A stretch of DNA of 64,000 bases from Hofstenia miamia (taxonomy: Eukaryota > Xenacoelomorpha > Acoela): positions 973,436 to 1,037,435 of the forward strand of contig SCFE01000098.1 in assembly GCA_004352715.1 (NCBI GenBank), given 5' to 3'. The translations under genes were made by a program, and so were the position numbers. Under the pieces are notes generated by a model. The model saw only the letters and a program-made list of their open reading frames with translations, had not been told where the DNA came from and did not search any database. This document shows, piece after piece, positions 33,800 through 45,299 of the stretch; position 1 is the first letter of the stretch, and each line of letters starts with the position of its first letter.

Positions 33800-34729
33800 A
33801 ATACATCCTATATAATTAAAATTTCATCTGTGAGGTCAAACTGGTGGAAGTGATGCTAAGCCAGTATTTTAATTTAAGCTTTTCAAATGGAGTACACTAC
33901 CATATATTTTTGAATGAAATTGTAAGTTTAATTGTTATATAGATCAAGAATGTTGTCTGAAATGGGTATTAAAGTATGGATATGCAGAAGCAAAGACAAA
34001 ATATGGTTATAACCTCAATTAAGAAAATCATTTTGATTTATTAGTATTGCACTTTTTGTAATTTTGTTTAACACAACTATGCAAATTTTGTATTTTTTTA
34101 AATAAAATTGTCTTGTTTCTTTTTTCTAATAATTGTTGTTTTATCTGTTTTTCAATGTCAATGATTTTGCTAAGATATATGCAAATGAATGAAAATTTAA
34201 AAACTTGAAATTTTTAGACAAAAACATTTGAATAAAAAATACCTTGTTATGTATTCAAGCATTAAGATAGAAATTTATTGGTTTAAGTGGAAAAAAATAC
34301 TTTGTTGTATAGGAGTAGAGATTTATTTCTGCTATTAAACTAATTTGAATTCTTTAACTGTATCTAATTAACATCAAACAGCACAAGGAAAATTTGTTTT
34401 AATTAATGATATTAAATATGACCATTACTAAAATTCAAAAAATCCCTCAATACTTTAATTTTTTACTACAATTAAATTTATAATTTGATTTAAATGTCTT
34501 AACTATACTGTAAAATTACTTTGATTTGCATGTAAATACCATTAAATGCTATTAGATTCTTAAAATTTATAAAAATATTGTAAATATATTCAGAGTGCAT
34601 TTAATAATTTATTTAGAAATGTAAAAAATCTTCATGAAATGTATTCGCATGCACATTCAACTAAATTTGTGTTTAGGAGACAAATTCAAAATTTCATTTG
34701 TTATGGATAGGTAAATGCAGCATAGGTGA
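33800..34729. other. Intergenic, no gene seen
   Basis: Very AT-rich non-coding DNA with no recognisable element. Confidence 0.5.
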
Positions 34730-35061
34730 GTTACTGTTGTGGATATCTCACATCTTGCAAGAATGTGTGGTACCTGGGTCTTTCCCAAATTTAGGTATTC
34801 TTTGTATCAACATGGTGGACGTTTACACTATTCAACTGAGACGAAGACATTGGAAGACATAGCTGAAAATCTTTCAGGTTTTGAGTGTTTGGTGGTAATT
34901 TTAGGCAGCAATTATGTTTTATGGCTGCCAGGATCATTGCTGTGGTATGTTACCTGAGGAAAAGAAATGACTTAATTTGTTTCATTGCTTATCTTCCAAG
35001 ATCAAACTTTGATGCAAGAGTGCACCAGGCCAAGCTGTTAAAGCTTATTAGTTCGACTTAA
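34730..35061 (+). pseudogene. SGNH-hydrolase-like domain fragment (copy A)
   Basis: Two overlapping frames. The first (34739-34957) reads DISHLARM, then QHGGRLHYST, then LSGFECLVVILGSN. This matches the order of SGNH blocks I (GDSH, here DISH), II (GG) and III (V-V-V-x-L-G-S-N-D, here ILGSNY). The second frame (34921-35061) continues with IIAVVCYLRKRNDLICFIAY-LPR, like the helix and strand following block III. The catalytic-motif glycine and the block III Asp are lost and the frame is shifted, so it is non-functional. SGNH domains of this type are common in transposon-derived animal genes. Assignment rests on motif order only. Confidence 0.45.
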
Positions 35062-37369
35062 AGAATAAGAGATAAACATTTTTAAGTAAAATTACACATG
35101 CAGATTCTAAATATGAAAGCATTTTTTCATTTTAAAAAGTCTCTAAAAAGCGGTTTAAATATCAATATTGCAAAGTTAGGGTTTTTTCGCCAAATCTGAG
35201 AAAAATTGCATATAATTTTTCAATTTATGTTAAAATATAAGCTCAAAGTGAAAATTTAATACCATATATATATCAACTCAGAAGCATCAAATTTAGGTAG
35301 AATGAATAATTTTCAACAAAAATTCGCTTTTGGAATTGATTCACAATTGAAAATGACACTAATGCATTCAAGAAAATTTCACAATGCGATCTCTAGATTG
35401 ACTTGCAATACTAAAGATTAACATATTTAAATAATTGGAGACCTGTAGAATCTAAATATGACATTGGTTTTTCATTTTAAGCTGCAGTTAACGAGCAGTT
35501 TTAAAAGAAATCTTTCAAATTTGAGTTTTCACATTTAATTCATTGAATGACAGTGAAAGGGCTTCTAAATCTAGAAATTTAATGCCAGAAACACATTTGC
35601 CAGTCTTTAATCAATGTAGAAACATCAATTGTTACTGAGAAGTAGTAGTCAATGCTCCAAAAATTTATATTATCAAAACCCCAGAAATCTGAGTATATTC
35701 AATAATCACGGCAAAATCTCAAAGAAATTGACAGAATGGATCACAGATATCAATAAAATGGAGTAAAATGTAAATGAATTTTCAAGGTTTATCAATATTA
35801 TCCATTTTCATAATCCACAATATACATTTAAAAAAACACTGATTTTTTGCAAGTTTATAGGGGTGTCCTAATATGAAGTGAAATATTCCTAAACAAAATT
35901 TTAAACATTAACAAATTAAAAACAAAATGCAATTTTATAAATCACTATAATTTTTAAAAAATTACTTACCCATCCTATAATATTCTTATCTAAAAGAGAA
36001 AATTTCCCATTATGCAAGATGGACAGGGAATTTTGGGAAAATTGTTTTTAAATGTTATTTCTTGTATTACTGCAAATATCTCAAAGTAAAAATTTCCAAT
36101 TTTTGAATATTTAATTTTGAGAAAAACGATTTTCTTAGTTTAAATTTTTAAAACTTTCCGTGTTGAGACAGGACCAAAAAATTAGAATCTCCTTTTAAAA
36201 CTTCGCATTTTGGTGTAAAAATCTTATTCATAGCTTCATTATATCAAAAGTTATTAAAGAAAATATGTTTTCTGACAATTTTGCCCAGCTCTGGCCAGCC
36301 TAGCTCAGCCAATATTGATCTTAGAGCTAAACATTTTGAAAAACAAATATTTTCATTAAAATTTGCTACTTAAAAATTAAAATGGAGCTGTGATATCTTT
36401 AAAATTTTTATTGCTATAGCCTGTTAAAGTTAAGGTATAATATCTAAAAGCCAACCCGGATTTTCAAAATAATTTTTTATAAAAAAAATTTATGGCTGCG
36501 TGAAATTTTTGTCTTGAAATTTCAAACAATTCTGATCAAAATTTAGATCACTAGTGTGAAAAAACGAAAAAAAATTTTTCAAATAAATGGAATAAAAGAT
36601 TTAAAAATTCAGGCTTATTAAAAAATTTATGTAAGCTTCTAATGTTCAGAATTTAAAAAAACTTTTAATTTTCAAATTCCTTTGCCAATTTTTTACGTGA
36701 GCTCTCTCCAAATATCATCAATGACAACAAAAAAATTATTTTCCTAGAGGGCGCAATTTTGACATGTTTAGACTTGTAAAAGGCTTAAAATCTTCAACTG
36801 GCAAAGCTCTATAAGCCTGCAACATTTCATGGTGATAGCTGCAATATTGACAGAGTAATGGGCAAAAATGTGTTTTTAAAGAAGTTTAGAGGGAGTATAG
36901 AAAGCAACTAATGTTGCTTAACAAGCAATCAATTTCCAACTAAAAAATTTGCTTAATCGTATAATATTCATTATTTAAATATAAAAATAACTTACCCCAC
37001 TCTGGAGAAATTCAACCATCCTTGACTCAATCTCTATAAAAACTGAATAATACACTACATTTTGCAACTTAGGAAAATAATATCAATAGATTTAATTAAA
37101 AACACAAATATATCATTAAAACTTTAGAGTTTACACAAACGCTCCAAACATCAAATGAAATAATTTTGATTTTCCGTCATTTCTTCATTCTGTGCAAATA
37201 TCCAGCGTGATATACAGTCTACCAGTCCTGGTGAATTCTATTATTTGACCTTGCTCACTACAAAACTTTACATTTATTCTATTGATATATGATCGTGACA
37301 CCAGCTTATACATTTGATTTTGCTTTTCGTGATGTATTATGGATGGTACTTGTTTTGGCAAATTGCATT
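35062..37369. other. AT-rich stretch without a recognisable gene
   Basis: Long runs of A/T and short featureless frames. I looked here for other Polinton genes (ATPase, protease, integrase, polymerase) next to the penton fossil and found none readable. Confidence 0.5.
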
Positions 37370-37912
37370 AACACTAATGGGGATTTATACAATAGGGCTA
37401 ATCAGGTGCTACCAACAAATTGAGGTTCTACAATATCAGTTTGTACCATTAAAAGATAATTACACCATATATGTCATGTTCATAGCTGGAATCATTGTTA
37501 TATTTGGATAAATCTTTCCATAAAATCCTAGCATTTCGCCAGCCTGGTCTAAATCCACCTCATATTCCGGCTTGTTTGTTGCTTTTAATCATCTACCAAC
37601 CAATTTAAATTGTATTGAAACACCGTCAGGTTTAAGAATGGAGTTTATATCTTTATACAAGTCCTTGAAGCTATGCACATGCTTGGAATAAAACCACAAA
37701 CGAATTTTAGTTCAATCTTTTTTCTTCAAAACCCACCACTGTGTCTTAAGATTAAGAAATTTTGATGAGTACCCAATATCAATAACTGCCATGTAACATG
37801 CATTATTAATTGGCTCATCCAAATATGTAGTAAATTCGCTCAATCCTGCTGGATGGCATACTCCCTCTTCTCTACATCTGTCAGATACAATGATTACAAG
37901 AACCATTACCAT
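37370..37912 (-). pseudogene. Polinton/Maverick-type penton (minor capsid) protein, decayed
   Basis: Read on the minus strand from 37912. EFTTYLDEPINN with MAVIDIGYSS matches the jelly-roll opening of Polinton and adintovirus pentons (F-x-T-x-L-x-E-P-I ... W-x-V-x-L-x-E-I-x-Y). SFKDLYKDINSIL matches the following helix, DLDQAGEMLGF matches the L-x-x-x-L-G-F block, and, after a frameshift near 37450, TDIVEPQFVGST matches the near-terminal D-I-V-E-P-Q-x-V-G-x-T motif. The first three blocks share one frame broken by two TGA codons (about 37710 and 37590). The frame then ends at TAA near 37475 and the last block is in another frame. It is a fossil of a virus-like DNA transposon. No other Polinton gene is legible nearby. 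Confidence 0.72.
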
Positions 37913-39011
37913 CTCAAGAAATTTGAATCATTTTAATTGCTCAAAAGCGCTAAAAAGTACTCGTCTTAGTACGAATTATATCATCAGATGAAAACGTAAT
38001 AACTTTGTTCTAAATCAAAACAATGACATTATTGAAATTATTACGATTATATAGAAATGTAATACGTTTTAATACGATTATTACGATAACATTTTTATAA
38101 AAAATAGCTGTTAAATATGGAAAAACTAAGTTAATTTACTAGAAAATCTATAGATACATTTTGCTTACCAAATATTATAATATTACCAATGTAATACAAT
38201 ATAAAAACTACATGTTAAATCAAATTCGTCCTGATCCTCTGCTGCTTGTCTTAAAATATTTTCAAAAGAAGGTAATTACTTGGTTTATCTAGATGAATTT
38301 AAAGCAACAAAGCAACTATTTTATAAAATTATATTATTACGCTAGTACAAATTCAGGATTTTGTGAGGGAGGGGGTTAAATCATAGTAGTGATCAAATGG
38401 GGTATCTTCAGCAGGGCGAGGCCACGCGAAAATTTTATTTAACAAAATTTCCTGAAGTGTAAACAAATAGATCTATTTCTGGGTTAACTTAATAAGCAGA
38501 TTTCAAATATGTTGTAGTATTTTCAATATCATGGCTAGTGTTTGTGAAATTTAAATTTTCATTATTAGCTTAAGTAAAAAATAATGAATATCATTTCCAA
38601 TTTTCTAAATATATAGACCCGCAATATCTTAAAACAATGCAATCCAGAACTTTATTTTCATATAAAATCCTGATAAAATGAATAACAAACAAGTTTTAAC
38701 TTTAAAAGAAAATAAATGCAAAAATTAAGAGTTTACATGACTGTTTTTTATGATATTTGACAGATCTAATCATGTTGGAATTCAATTTGACCAGAGTCAA
38801 GTGAAAGAATGAAAATGCCATTTAGATATTGGAACTTCATCAGTAAGCGGAATATGCTGTAGTGCTGACAGCAAGTTGGCATACTTGACAATAATAGTAG
38901 AAATTTTGAAAGGCAATACAAATTGAACACTTCTTCAATAAAAATTGTCATGTTGTAGTCCTAATGATATTCTAATTACCCATCTGTCTACTACTAATAA
39001 AGTGCAACAGA
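37913..39011. other. Intergenic, no gene seen
   Basis: AT-rich; contains a patch (37970-38100) rich in tacga/tcgta words, origin unknown. Minus-strand frames are short and featureless. Confidence 0.4.
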
Positions 39012-39242
39012 TTGTTTGTAACAAATAAACAACATTCATCAATGTGTATCATGAAGATATCGAGTTTGGTCGTATTTTTACCTAGATTTTGCTCAATCAC
39101 TAACATAAAAGCATGCACAGAGTTTCGAAAGGAATGCAATAACGGTGAGGAATGCTGCACCAAATACTGTGAACCTAGTTTTCGTGGGAGTATTGGTTCA
39201 AAATGTGGATATGCAAAAGATAATGATTTTTTACATGCTTAG
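39012..39242 (+). CDS. Inhibitor-cystine-knot-like small cysteine-rich peptide exon
   Basis: A 76-codon frame. The segment 39114-39209 carries six cysteines in the pattern C-x6-C-x5-CC-x3-C-x11-C, which fits the inhibitor cystine knot (knottin) consensus. That fold is shared by secreted peptides including toxins, antimicrobials and ion-channel modulators. From an internal Met about 25 residues before the first knot Cys there is a moderately hydrophobic stretch that could be a weak signal peptide. Alternatively 39113 is a splice acceptor (ataaaag before the Cys-rich part) and the true signal exon lies upstream. The frame ends 11 residues after the last Cys. I see no propeptide cleavage site. 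Function and expression unknown; it may be a lone exon or a pseudogene. Confidence 0.5.
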   Translation: MFVTNKQHSSMCIMKISSLVVFLPRFCSITNIKACTEFRKECNNGEECCTKYCEPSFRGSIGSKCGYAKDNDFLHA

Positions 39243-39293
39243 TTTTTGATAAAAAGGCTGACATTGATTGTAAAAGGACGTTTAAGTTTTTTA

Positions 39294-39296
<3 letters not shown>

Positions 39297-39336
<40 letters not shown>

Positions 39337-39490
39337 NNNNNNNNNNNNNNNNNNNNNNNNNNNNNNNNNNNNNNNNNNNNNNNNNNNNNNNNNNNNNNNN
39401 NNNNNNNNNNNNNNNNNNNNNNNNNNNNNNNNNNNNNNNNNNNNNNNNNNNNNNNNNNNNNNNNNNNNNNNNNNNNNNNNNNNNNNNNNN

Positions 39491-39522
<32 letters not shown>

Positions 39523-39530
39523 TAGCATCA
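39297..39530. repeat. (AT)n microsatellite interrupted by a 154-base assembly gap
   Basis: AT dinucleotides on both sides of Ns at 39337-39490. The gap is presumably unresolved repeat. Confidence 0.95.
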
Positions 39531-39664
39531 ACATAGCAAGCCGATAAGTTAGGCGAAAACATAGTGATAGCATAGTATCTAGTCTCGTTATAATACATCT
39601 CATGTGACTGCTTAGGCATAGACAGTTTAAAGTAGTGAGCACTAGTAATAACGTAATAGACTAC

Positions 39665-40158
39665 TGTGAATACGAACTCCAGCTACACATAAGAATACAT
39701 GGCAATTAGTGCCAAAGCAAGACATCAAAGCTGCCATCTAGAATACACGAATGTTTGGATCAGCCACACCCAAAACTGAACGGACTTAAGCCTCCTTCTT
39801 AGACGGGCCAGAACAATCCTACACGCCTGAATATGAACTTGGCCTACTCCCCCTCAGCTTCTAGAAAGTTTAGCTGCTCATGATCATCTCAGTAATAAGC
39901 ATATATGAGTAAGAGAGTGAGCTATCAAACCAAAATATTTTATTAATCATTTGCGCACACAGAGGCCCTATATATACAAAATGATTTAAACAACATAATA
40001 ACCTGCCGAGGCAGAACTAAAAATGTAAACAACTAAGTGGCGCAAGCAATGGGTAGATGTAGTGCGGGAACATAGCAGGAATTAACATGAATAGTGGATG
40101 TGACGACTCCCAGTGGCGACGATGTGAATTGCTGTTATGTAAAGGTCCTGATTGTACA
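39665..40158 (-). mobile_element. Possible LTR of a retroelement (minus orientation)
   Basis: On the minus strand the segment starts TGTACAATCAGG right after a purine run AGGGGTGGGG (40168-40159, polypurine-tract-like). It contains a TATA box (TATATATAGGGCC near 39975), then AATAAA near 39945, and ends GTATTCACA. TG..CA ends, purine tract, TATA and poly(A) signal in the right order fit a 3' LTR of about 494 bp. No second LTR, primer-binding site or reverse transcriptase was found, so this stays tentative. Confidence 0.35.
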
Positions 40159-40230
40159 CCCCACCCCTAAGATACCCTATTGTGGCGGTGAGGGTTTTAC
40201 TTTGAAGGTTGACTTATAAGATTGTGAGTG

Positions 40231-43088
40231 TCATCCAACAGTTTTAGTAGCTATTTCTTCTTCATGGCTTAGGTAAGTGATTGTTTCAATCCCTGCTGTT
40301 ATTGTTTTGTGGTATTGTACGTACCATAGGCTATTCATTGGTGCTGGAATGCTGATTGATTGTCGTAAGTTGTTTATTCTTCTTTGGAAGATATCATAGT
40401 AGTTTCTGTAGAGTTTCTGGCCTTTTTGCGCTATCATGAGCGTCATTTTCGCGTCCATATTGGGGGTGTGGGCCGACTCTGTGTCCATTTTGCATCGAGA
40501 AAAAAGAACTGGAACATGGAAGACAACAATTGGTGATAATTGGTGTTTTTGTATAGAAAGTTTATGTTTTGCAGAATGATTTCTTCGGACATTTGATCCA
40601 GGTCATTTATATCAGCTCATATCATCATTACAATTTCAACTCTTCTTGAGATGTTGTAGTATTTTAAATCTTCTTTTATGAGGTTGGTCAATATTATGTT
40701 GTTGCTGCCAGCAAAAAGTGTTAGGTTTCTGAGTTTTTTCTTTGCCAGTTTTTCTTTGAGACTGAGGATTTGTTGTTGAATGGGGCGACCTTTTTTGAAT
40801 ATATCAATAAGGAGGTGATAAGCTTGGTAATTTTCTCTGAGTGTCTTCACGGCATCTTTGAAGCTGTGAGTCTTTTTGATGTTAATGATGTCTTGACCCG
40901 AGTTGAAGTAGAGTCTATGGGAGGGTATGTCATGTTTGACAGGTTTGACCTTTTTGTCTTTGGTGAAAGGTATTATAATAGGTACGCCAATTATTTTGGG
41001 GGTTTGCAGAAGTTGTTGGCCATTGTGATTTGTTTCTCCAGTTGAATCCAGTTTCCTGTAGTTTGTGTTATTTGGGCAGTGCTGAATGTTACAGGGTAAT
41101 TGATTGATTTATGATCAATTTCTCCTATCACGCATAGGGGTGATGTTTTCATGAGAGCTTGGTTCATTTTTCGCGGGATGAGGAAGCACACAGCAGCACA
41201 CACAATGTTGAATGCCACTTGTTGGTTCGGCATCATTAGGGTTTCAAGATCTGTTTTCATGTAGGATTCTGTGAACATGTTAAGTTTGATGAGTTCAACA
41301 TCAGAGACTTTTGTGGCTGCATATTGCATTGGCGTGATTTGTATTTGGTTTTTGTTGTTAAGTATTGACTTGTCAATTAGAAGGTTTTGGTGTTCTGGGC
41401 GAATCCATGTAGAGGTGTGTACTGTGTGGCATTCTTCTTTGTAGTATTTCTGTTGTTAGTGGTCCATATATATCGTTTGTTTTGATGAAGTGTGACCCTG
41501 CTGTTGCTCCCCACATATATTTTTGTGTGAGTGGGTGTAAGAAGTCCATATAGTTTTTCTGAATGCCAAGAGTATTTATTAGAATTATTGGCAATGTGCG
41601 TCCAAAAGTGTTTTCTCTGTTGATAATGCTGAGTAGAGTTTTCCTGTAGGAGTTGATGCTTTGCTGAAACTTTTTGAGTGGTGAGGTGGGAGCTCTTGTT
41701 GGTTCCAATAGCCAGTTTTTCATTTTCCTGGATATGGGGGTGATTGTGATTTCATAGCATCATTGCTTCATGAGTGCTCTTCATTTTGATTTTGAGATTG
41801 TCAGGATCAGGGTGAGGTTTTCTGTTAGGAAGATATCAGCCATAGTGCGGATGTGGTTGTTAGTTCGGGTACTTGCTGTTCCGCTAAGATTTGTGATCAG
41901 AAGTCTTTTTTGATGTTTAAGTCTGTGGCTTCAATGATTTGGGATAAAAGTTTTTCAACGTTTTCCGTGCAGTGTTGAGATGGTGATTCAATTTTAATTG
42001 ATGGCCATGGCTCTTCCTTAATGTGTTTGGATTGTACTCTTTTCCATCATTTGTTGATCTCATTTATGGAGCTTTGTTTTTGTTGGAAGGAGAATCGCGT
42101 TGTGATTTTTGTGGCATCTAGTGGTAAGCAGGTAGTATCAATGATTTCATGTGTTTGAGCAAGTAACATGGCATCTACAGCTAATCATTGCTCCATAATG
42201 ATGTGGTATTGGGGCATCGAGTGATGCATGAATATGTTGATGAGGATGAGATTTGTGACTGATGGTGTCCTTACAACTGTTGTTCTAGCTAGTGTAGTTT
42301 TTCAAATAATGAAAAATGACTCCAGGTAACCTTCCAAGTTGAGGACATTGTTGGGTAACAGTGACGTGTCTTCAATGTAGAAGAAGTTTACTGCAATATT
42401 GTAAGCATGGGCCTCAACTAGTATGAGGATTAAATGTTGCACCATTTTTGGGTCCTCTTTTTCAAGTTGCTTCAGTATGTATACCAGATTTAGCAATGAC
42501 CAATCAATGTTGAGGCATTCTAAGTATTGCATTTTCTTCTGTTTTTTAGCAGTTTTAGTATACATTTGAGATGAATGTTGAGAGAGAGCATGACGTTTGC
42601 TGGGTATATCTGAGGAAGGCTCACCACTCCTTTTGTGTGTTGTTGATGTCAAAGTAGTTGGCATCTGCTTGTCATTGGTAGCTGAGAATGTCCTGCAGCT
42701 AGAGACATCTGAGGTAGGATTGAGTACACTGAAGGACCCTGAGGACGTCCTGCAAGGAGATTCAGGTGGACTTGATTGCTGTTTAGTTGTTTTGGGATGT
42801 CTGTGAGGTTTGAGTGGGACTGCTTTGCGTTTCATTGTTTGGTGGATCTAAAGGCAATGTTGTGATGTTAATAGACCATTCCTTATTAAAGATATTAGAT
42901 TTAGCAATACGTTTTCGTTGTGTGTGCAAACTCATAGGGGAAGAAAGTTTTTGTTTGTATTCTTCATCAAAGTTTTCTTCAGAGAATTTTCTGCAACCAG
43001 GAGTTAGATAGAATTCGTCTTTATCAGATTTTATCAGTTTGAATTCATAGAGTTGTGATATTCTGGCGTGCTCTATGTCACATGACAT
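40231..43088 (-). pseudogene. Broken coding region of unknown family, about 2.9 kb
   Basis: A row of open minus-strand segments in changing frames: 43088-42783, 42835-42302, 41723-41373, 41329-40991, 40850-40617, 40488-40231. They overlap or abut as if one protein of roughly 900 residues had been cut by stops and shifts. Composition is protein-like (balanced hydrophobics, Ser/Thr/Pro-rich stretch after an N-terminal 80 residues, then Leu/Ile-rich helices) and base composition is less AT-rich than the flanks. I see no reverse transcriptase, integrase, helicase or capsid motif. It ends just before the purine tract of the putative LTR, so it could be the 3' gene of a retroelement or an endogenised viral gene. 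Family unknown. Confidence 0.5.
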
Positions 43089-43535
43089 TCATTTGATGTT
43101 TTGGAAGTGGGTGATTTTCTTGTTGTAGCATCATCCAAAAGATAAAACAGAAATAAGCTGCAAAACGTTGCAGAAGAACTAAGATCGAAAAAGAAGTGAT
43201 TAAAAAATATTATGATTAAATCAAGTGTAAATATTTCAGTTTGATTTTGTATATTGCAACCAAGAAAATAACATGTGTCGAAAAAGAGATAATTGTATCT
43301 GTCAATAAAACGTTTTCAACAAATTGTCACTTACATCATTTTTAGCCGCCATCTTGGCAGACGTTTAAATTCAAATCGACAGGTACTTCTCTTCAAGTTA
43401 CTATAAATACAATTAAAATTACTGTAAGCATTGATAAAGAATTTTACTCAGAATTCTATTTATTCCATCTTATTAATGGTTTGATTATTAATACAATGTC
43501 GAGCTAATCGAGCGGTGTTTAGTAGCTGTCTCTTA

Positions 43536-43552
43536 TACACATTCTGAACGAT
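43536..43552 (-). other. Tn5/Nextera mosaic-end match (likely adapter remnant)
   Basis: CTGTCTCTTATACACAT equals 17 consecutive bases of the 19-base Tn5 mosaic end used in tagmentation libraries (minus-strand reading ATGTGTATAAGAGACAG). A chance 17-mer in 64 kb is very improbable, so the assembly is probably joined through library adapter here. Confidence 0.8.
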
Positions 43553-44179
43553 TCAAGGGTCTCTGTGCCAGATCACGAAAGTGCACTTAAGTTAGGTGTA
43601 GGGGTTTTCTCTTGATTAGCTGACTAGCATTTCCAAATACATGTATTAGATAATTAACCTTCCTCAAATGGTTGGATAACCAAACCTTAGGGAATATATT
43701 TATACAGTTTTAGATCTAAACTAGGTGACCTATAATCGACCGATAATGACCTTATCGATATGAGTTATCCAAATATATAAAAAATACCTTATCCAAATGA
43801 GTTATTGGTTTATCAAGTATTTCCTTTTCAATCATGTGTGTTTAATTTCTATTTTTCTTTAACTAACAATTGACTGAGAGGAATTATTTTGTTTAATTTC
43901 TTATTTTTAACTAACAAAGCAATTTTATAGACATTGTTTTCACTATGTAAAATATTACTTTGTATTTTTCTTGAAATTCTATCTTTTAAATATCATGTGC
44001 CTGTATTTTGCATGTGAATAACACATTATTTACAAACATTTATACTTTACAAATAGCAAACACATCTCGTGGCTTACAAATTTAATGATTGGAGATGATA
44101 TCTATCAATGGAAAAATCATCACCAACTATGAATAATGAATGTGTCAACATATTCATTCATTAAAGTTACAAAAGCATC
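43553..44179. other. Intergenic, no gene seen
   Basis: AT-rich, includes tatcgat-rich words at 43730-43765. It follows the adapter match, so its linkage to the left side is doubtful. Confidence 0.4.
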
Positions 44180-44460
44180 AAACGCATGTAATGTAAACAG
44201 CCACCCAAAAGTTATAATCCAAATAAAGTGAAGAACATGCAAAGTCAACAAAACAGTGAAAGTGGAAAACCAAATAAATGTATACAGCCATGTAAAGTCA
44301 TAAACCAAATAAAGTAAAAAAACGTGAAAAGTAGAGAACAGATGTAACAGTCTACAAACATGTACAACCCAAAAAATCACATGCAAAGCCAACAAAAAAT
44401 GTAACTGTCAGCAAATGTGTACATCCCATAAAACCAAAAAAGACATGCAAAGAAAAGATC
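44180..44460. repeat. Degenerate tandem repeat of about 75-85 bp
   Basis: Words such as aatgtaaacagcc, aaccaaataaa, catgcaaagtcaacaaa and acatgtacaaccc recur in the same order at about 44190, 44270, 44345 and 44400. The copies are strongly diverged. Confidence 0.55.
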
Positions 44461-44689
44461 ATTGTGTAAAACTAATGTAATAATAGTGTATTAATGAAAG
44501 CAGCATGTATATGTATAAATCCTACTAGCAACATCACATGTATAATTTTTCAGAAAACAAAATTGTCTTTATTATGTAAGTCTATATTTCATACATCTGT
44601 AATGTTTAAATATGAGGAATATTTTTTCTGTTTTGTGAAAAAGGAATTAAACATATGGAATTTTTACAATGGAAAACAAACTCTAGTCA

Positions 44690-45050
44690 TTTGCATGTAG
44701 TGAATAGAATTCTGAAAAATCCAATTAAATTACACTGATTGTATAGATATTTTAATCATTAGGCATGTGTGTGTGTGGAATTTTTTGCAATGAAATAACA
44801 ACATATTTGAAAAATGAAGTCTTTTGCATGCAATGTAATGATTCCCCATTTAAATTACAATGAATGTATAGTTATGCTGGTCACTAGAAACATAATGGTT
44901 TTTTTTAAATTAAATTGCAATGTATTTGAAATGAAGTCTTTTGCATGTAATGTAATGATTCCAAAAAATGAATTAAACATTGTACATAGAAGTGGTTGAA
45001 CAATTGAAACACATGCAAAAATTTTTACAAAGAAATTAGTCAACAATGTG
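44690..45050. repeat. Three diverged copies of a roughly 120-bp unit containing TTTGCATG
   Basis: Starts near 44690, 44812 and 44930. The second and third share ATGAAGTCTTTTGCATG followed by (c/t)aatgtaatgattcc. The first carries TTTGCATGTAGTGAATAGAATTC and the shared aaattacactgattgtatag. A further pair, atagcagacatgtg-ttatgaatcattg, stands at 45162 and 45258. Confidence 0.6.
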
Positions 45051-45299
45051 TTATTACAAAATGCAGTGTAAAACCAATTAGTAAGCTAATTAGTAACTAA
45101 ACTAAAATAATGTGTGATATAGCAAGGTATATTAACAAACATGTAATGAAATTAGTCACTATAGCAGACATGTGTTTATGAATAATTGTAAACTAAATTG
45201 ACCCCATCATGTAAATAACAAGTATATGAATCATTGTAAAAAATTGATGCCATAAATGTCATAGCAGACATGTGATTATGAATCATTGAAAAATCGATC

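Noticed and set aside
39175-39642. Long frames with tyrosine-isoleucine runs across the N gap.
   Set aside because: Translation of (AT)n and Ns; no biological content.
42302-42835. Treating the 177-codon frame as an intact gene.
   Set aside because: It overlaps a second frame (42783-43088) that supplies the likely N-terminus, and coding continues in other frames after its stop. It is one segment of a broken longer frame.
44120-44395. 91-codon hydrophobic minus-strand frame rich in Trp, Phe and Leu.
   Set aside because: It lies wholly in the degenerate tandem repeat, and its periodic hydrophobicity comes from the repeat unit.
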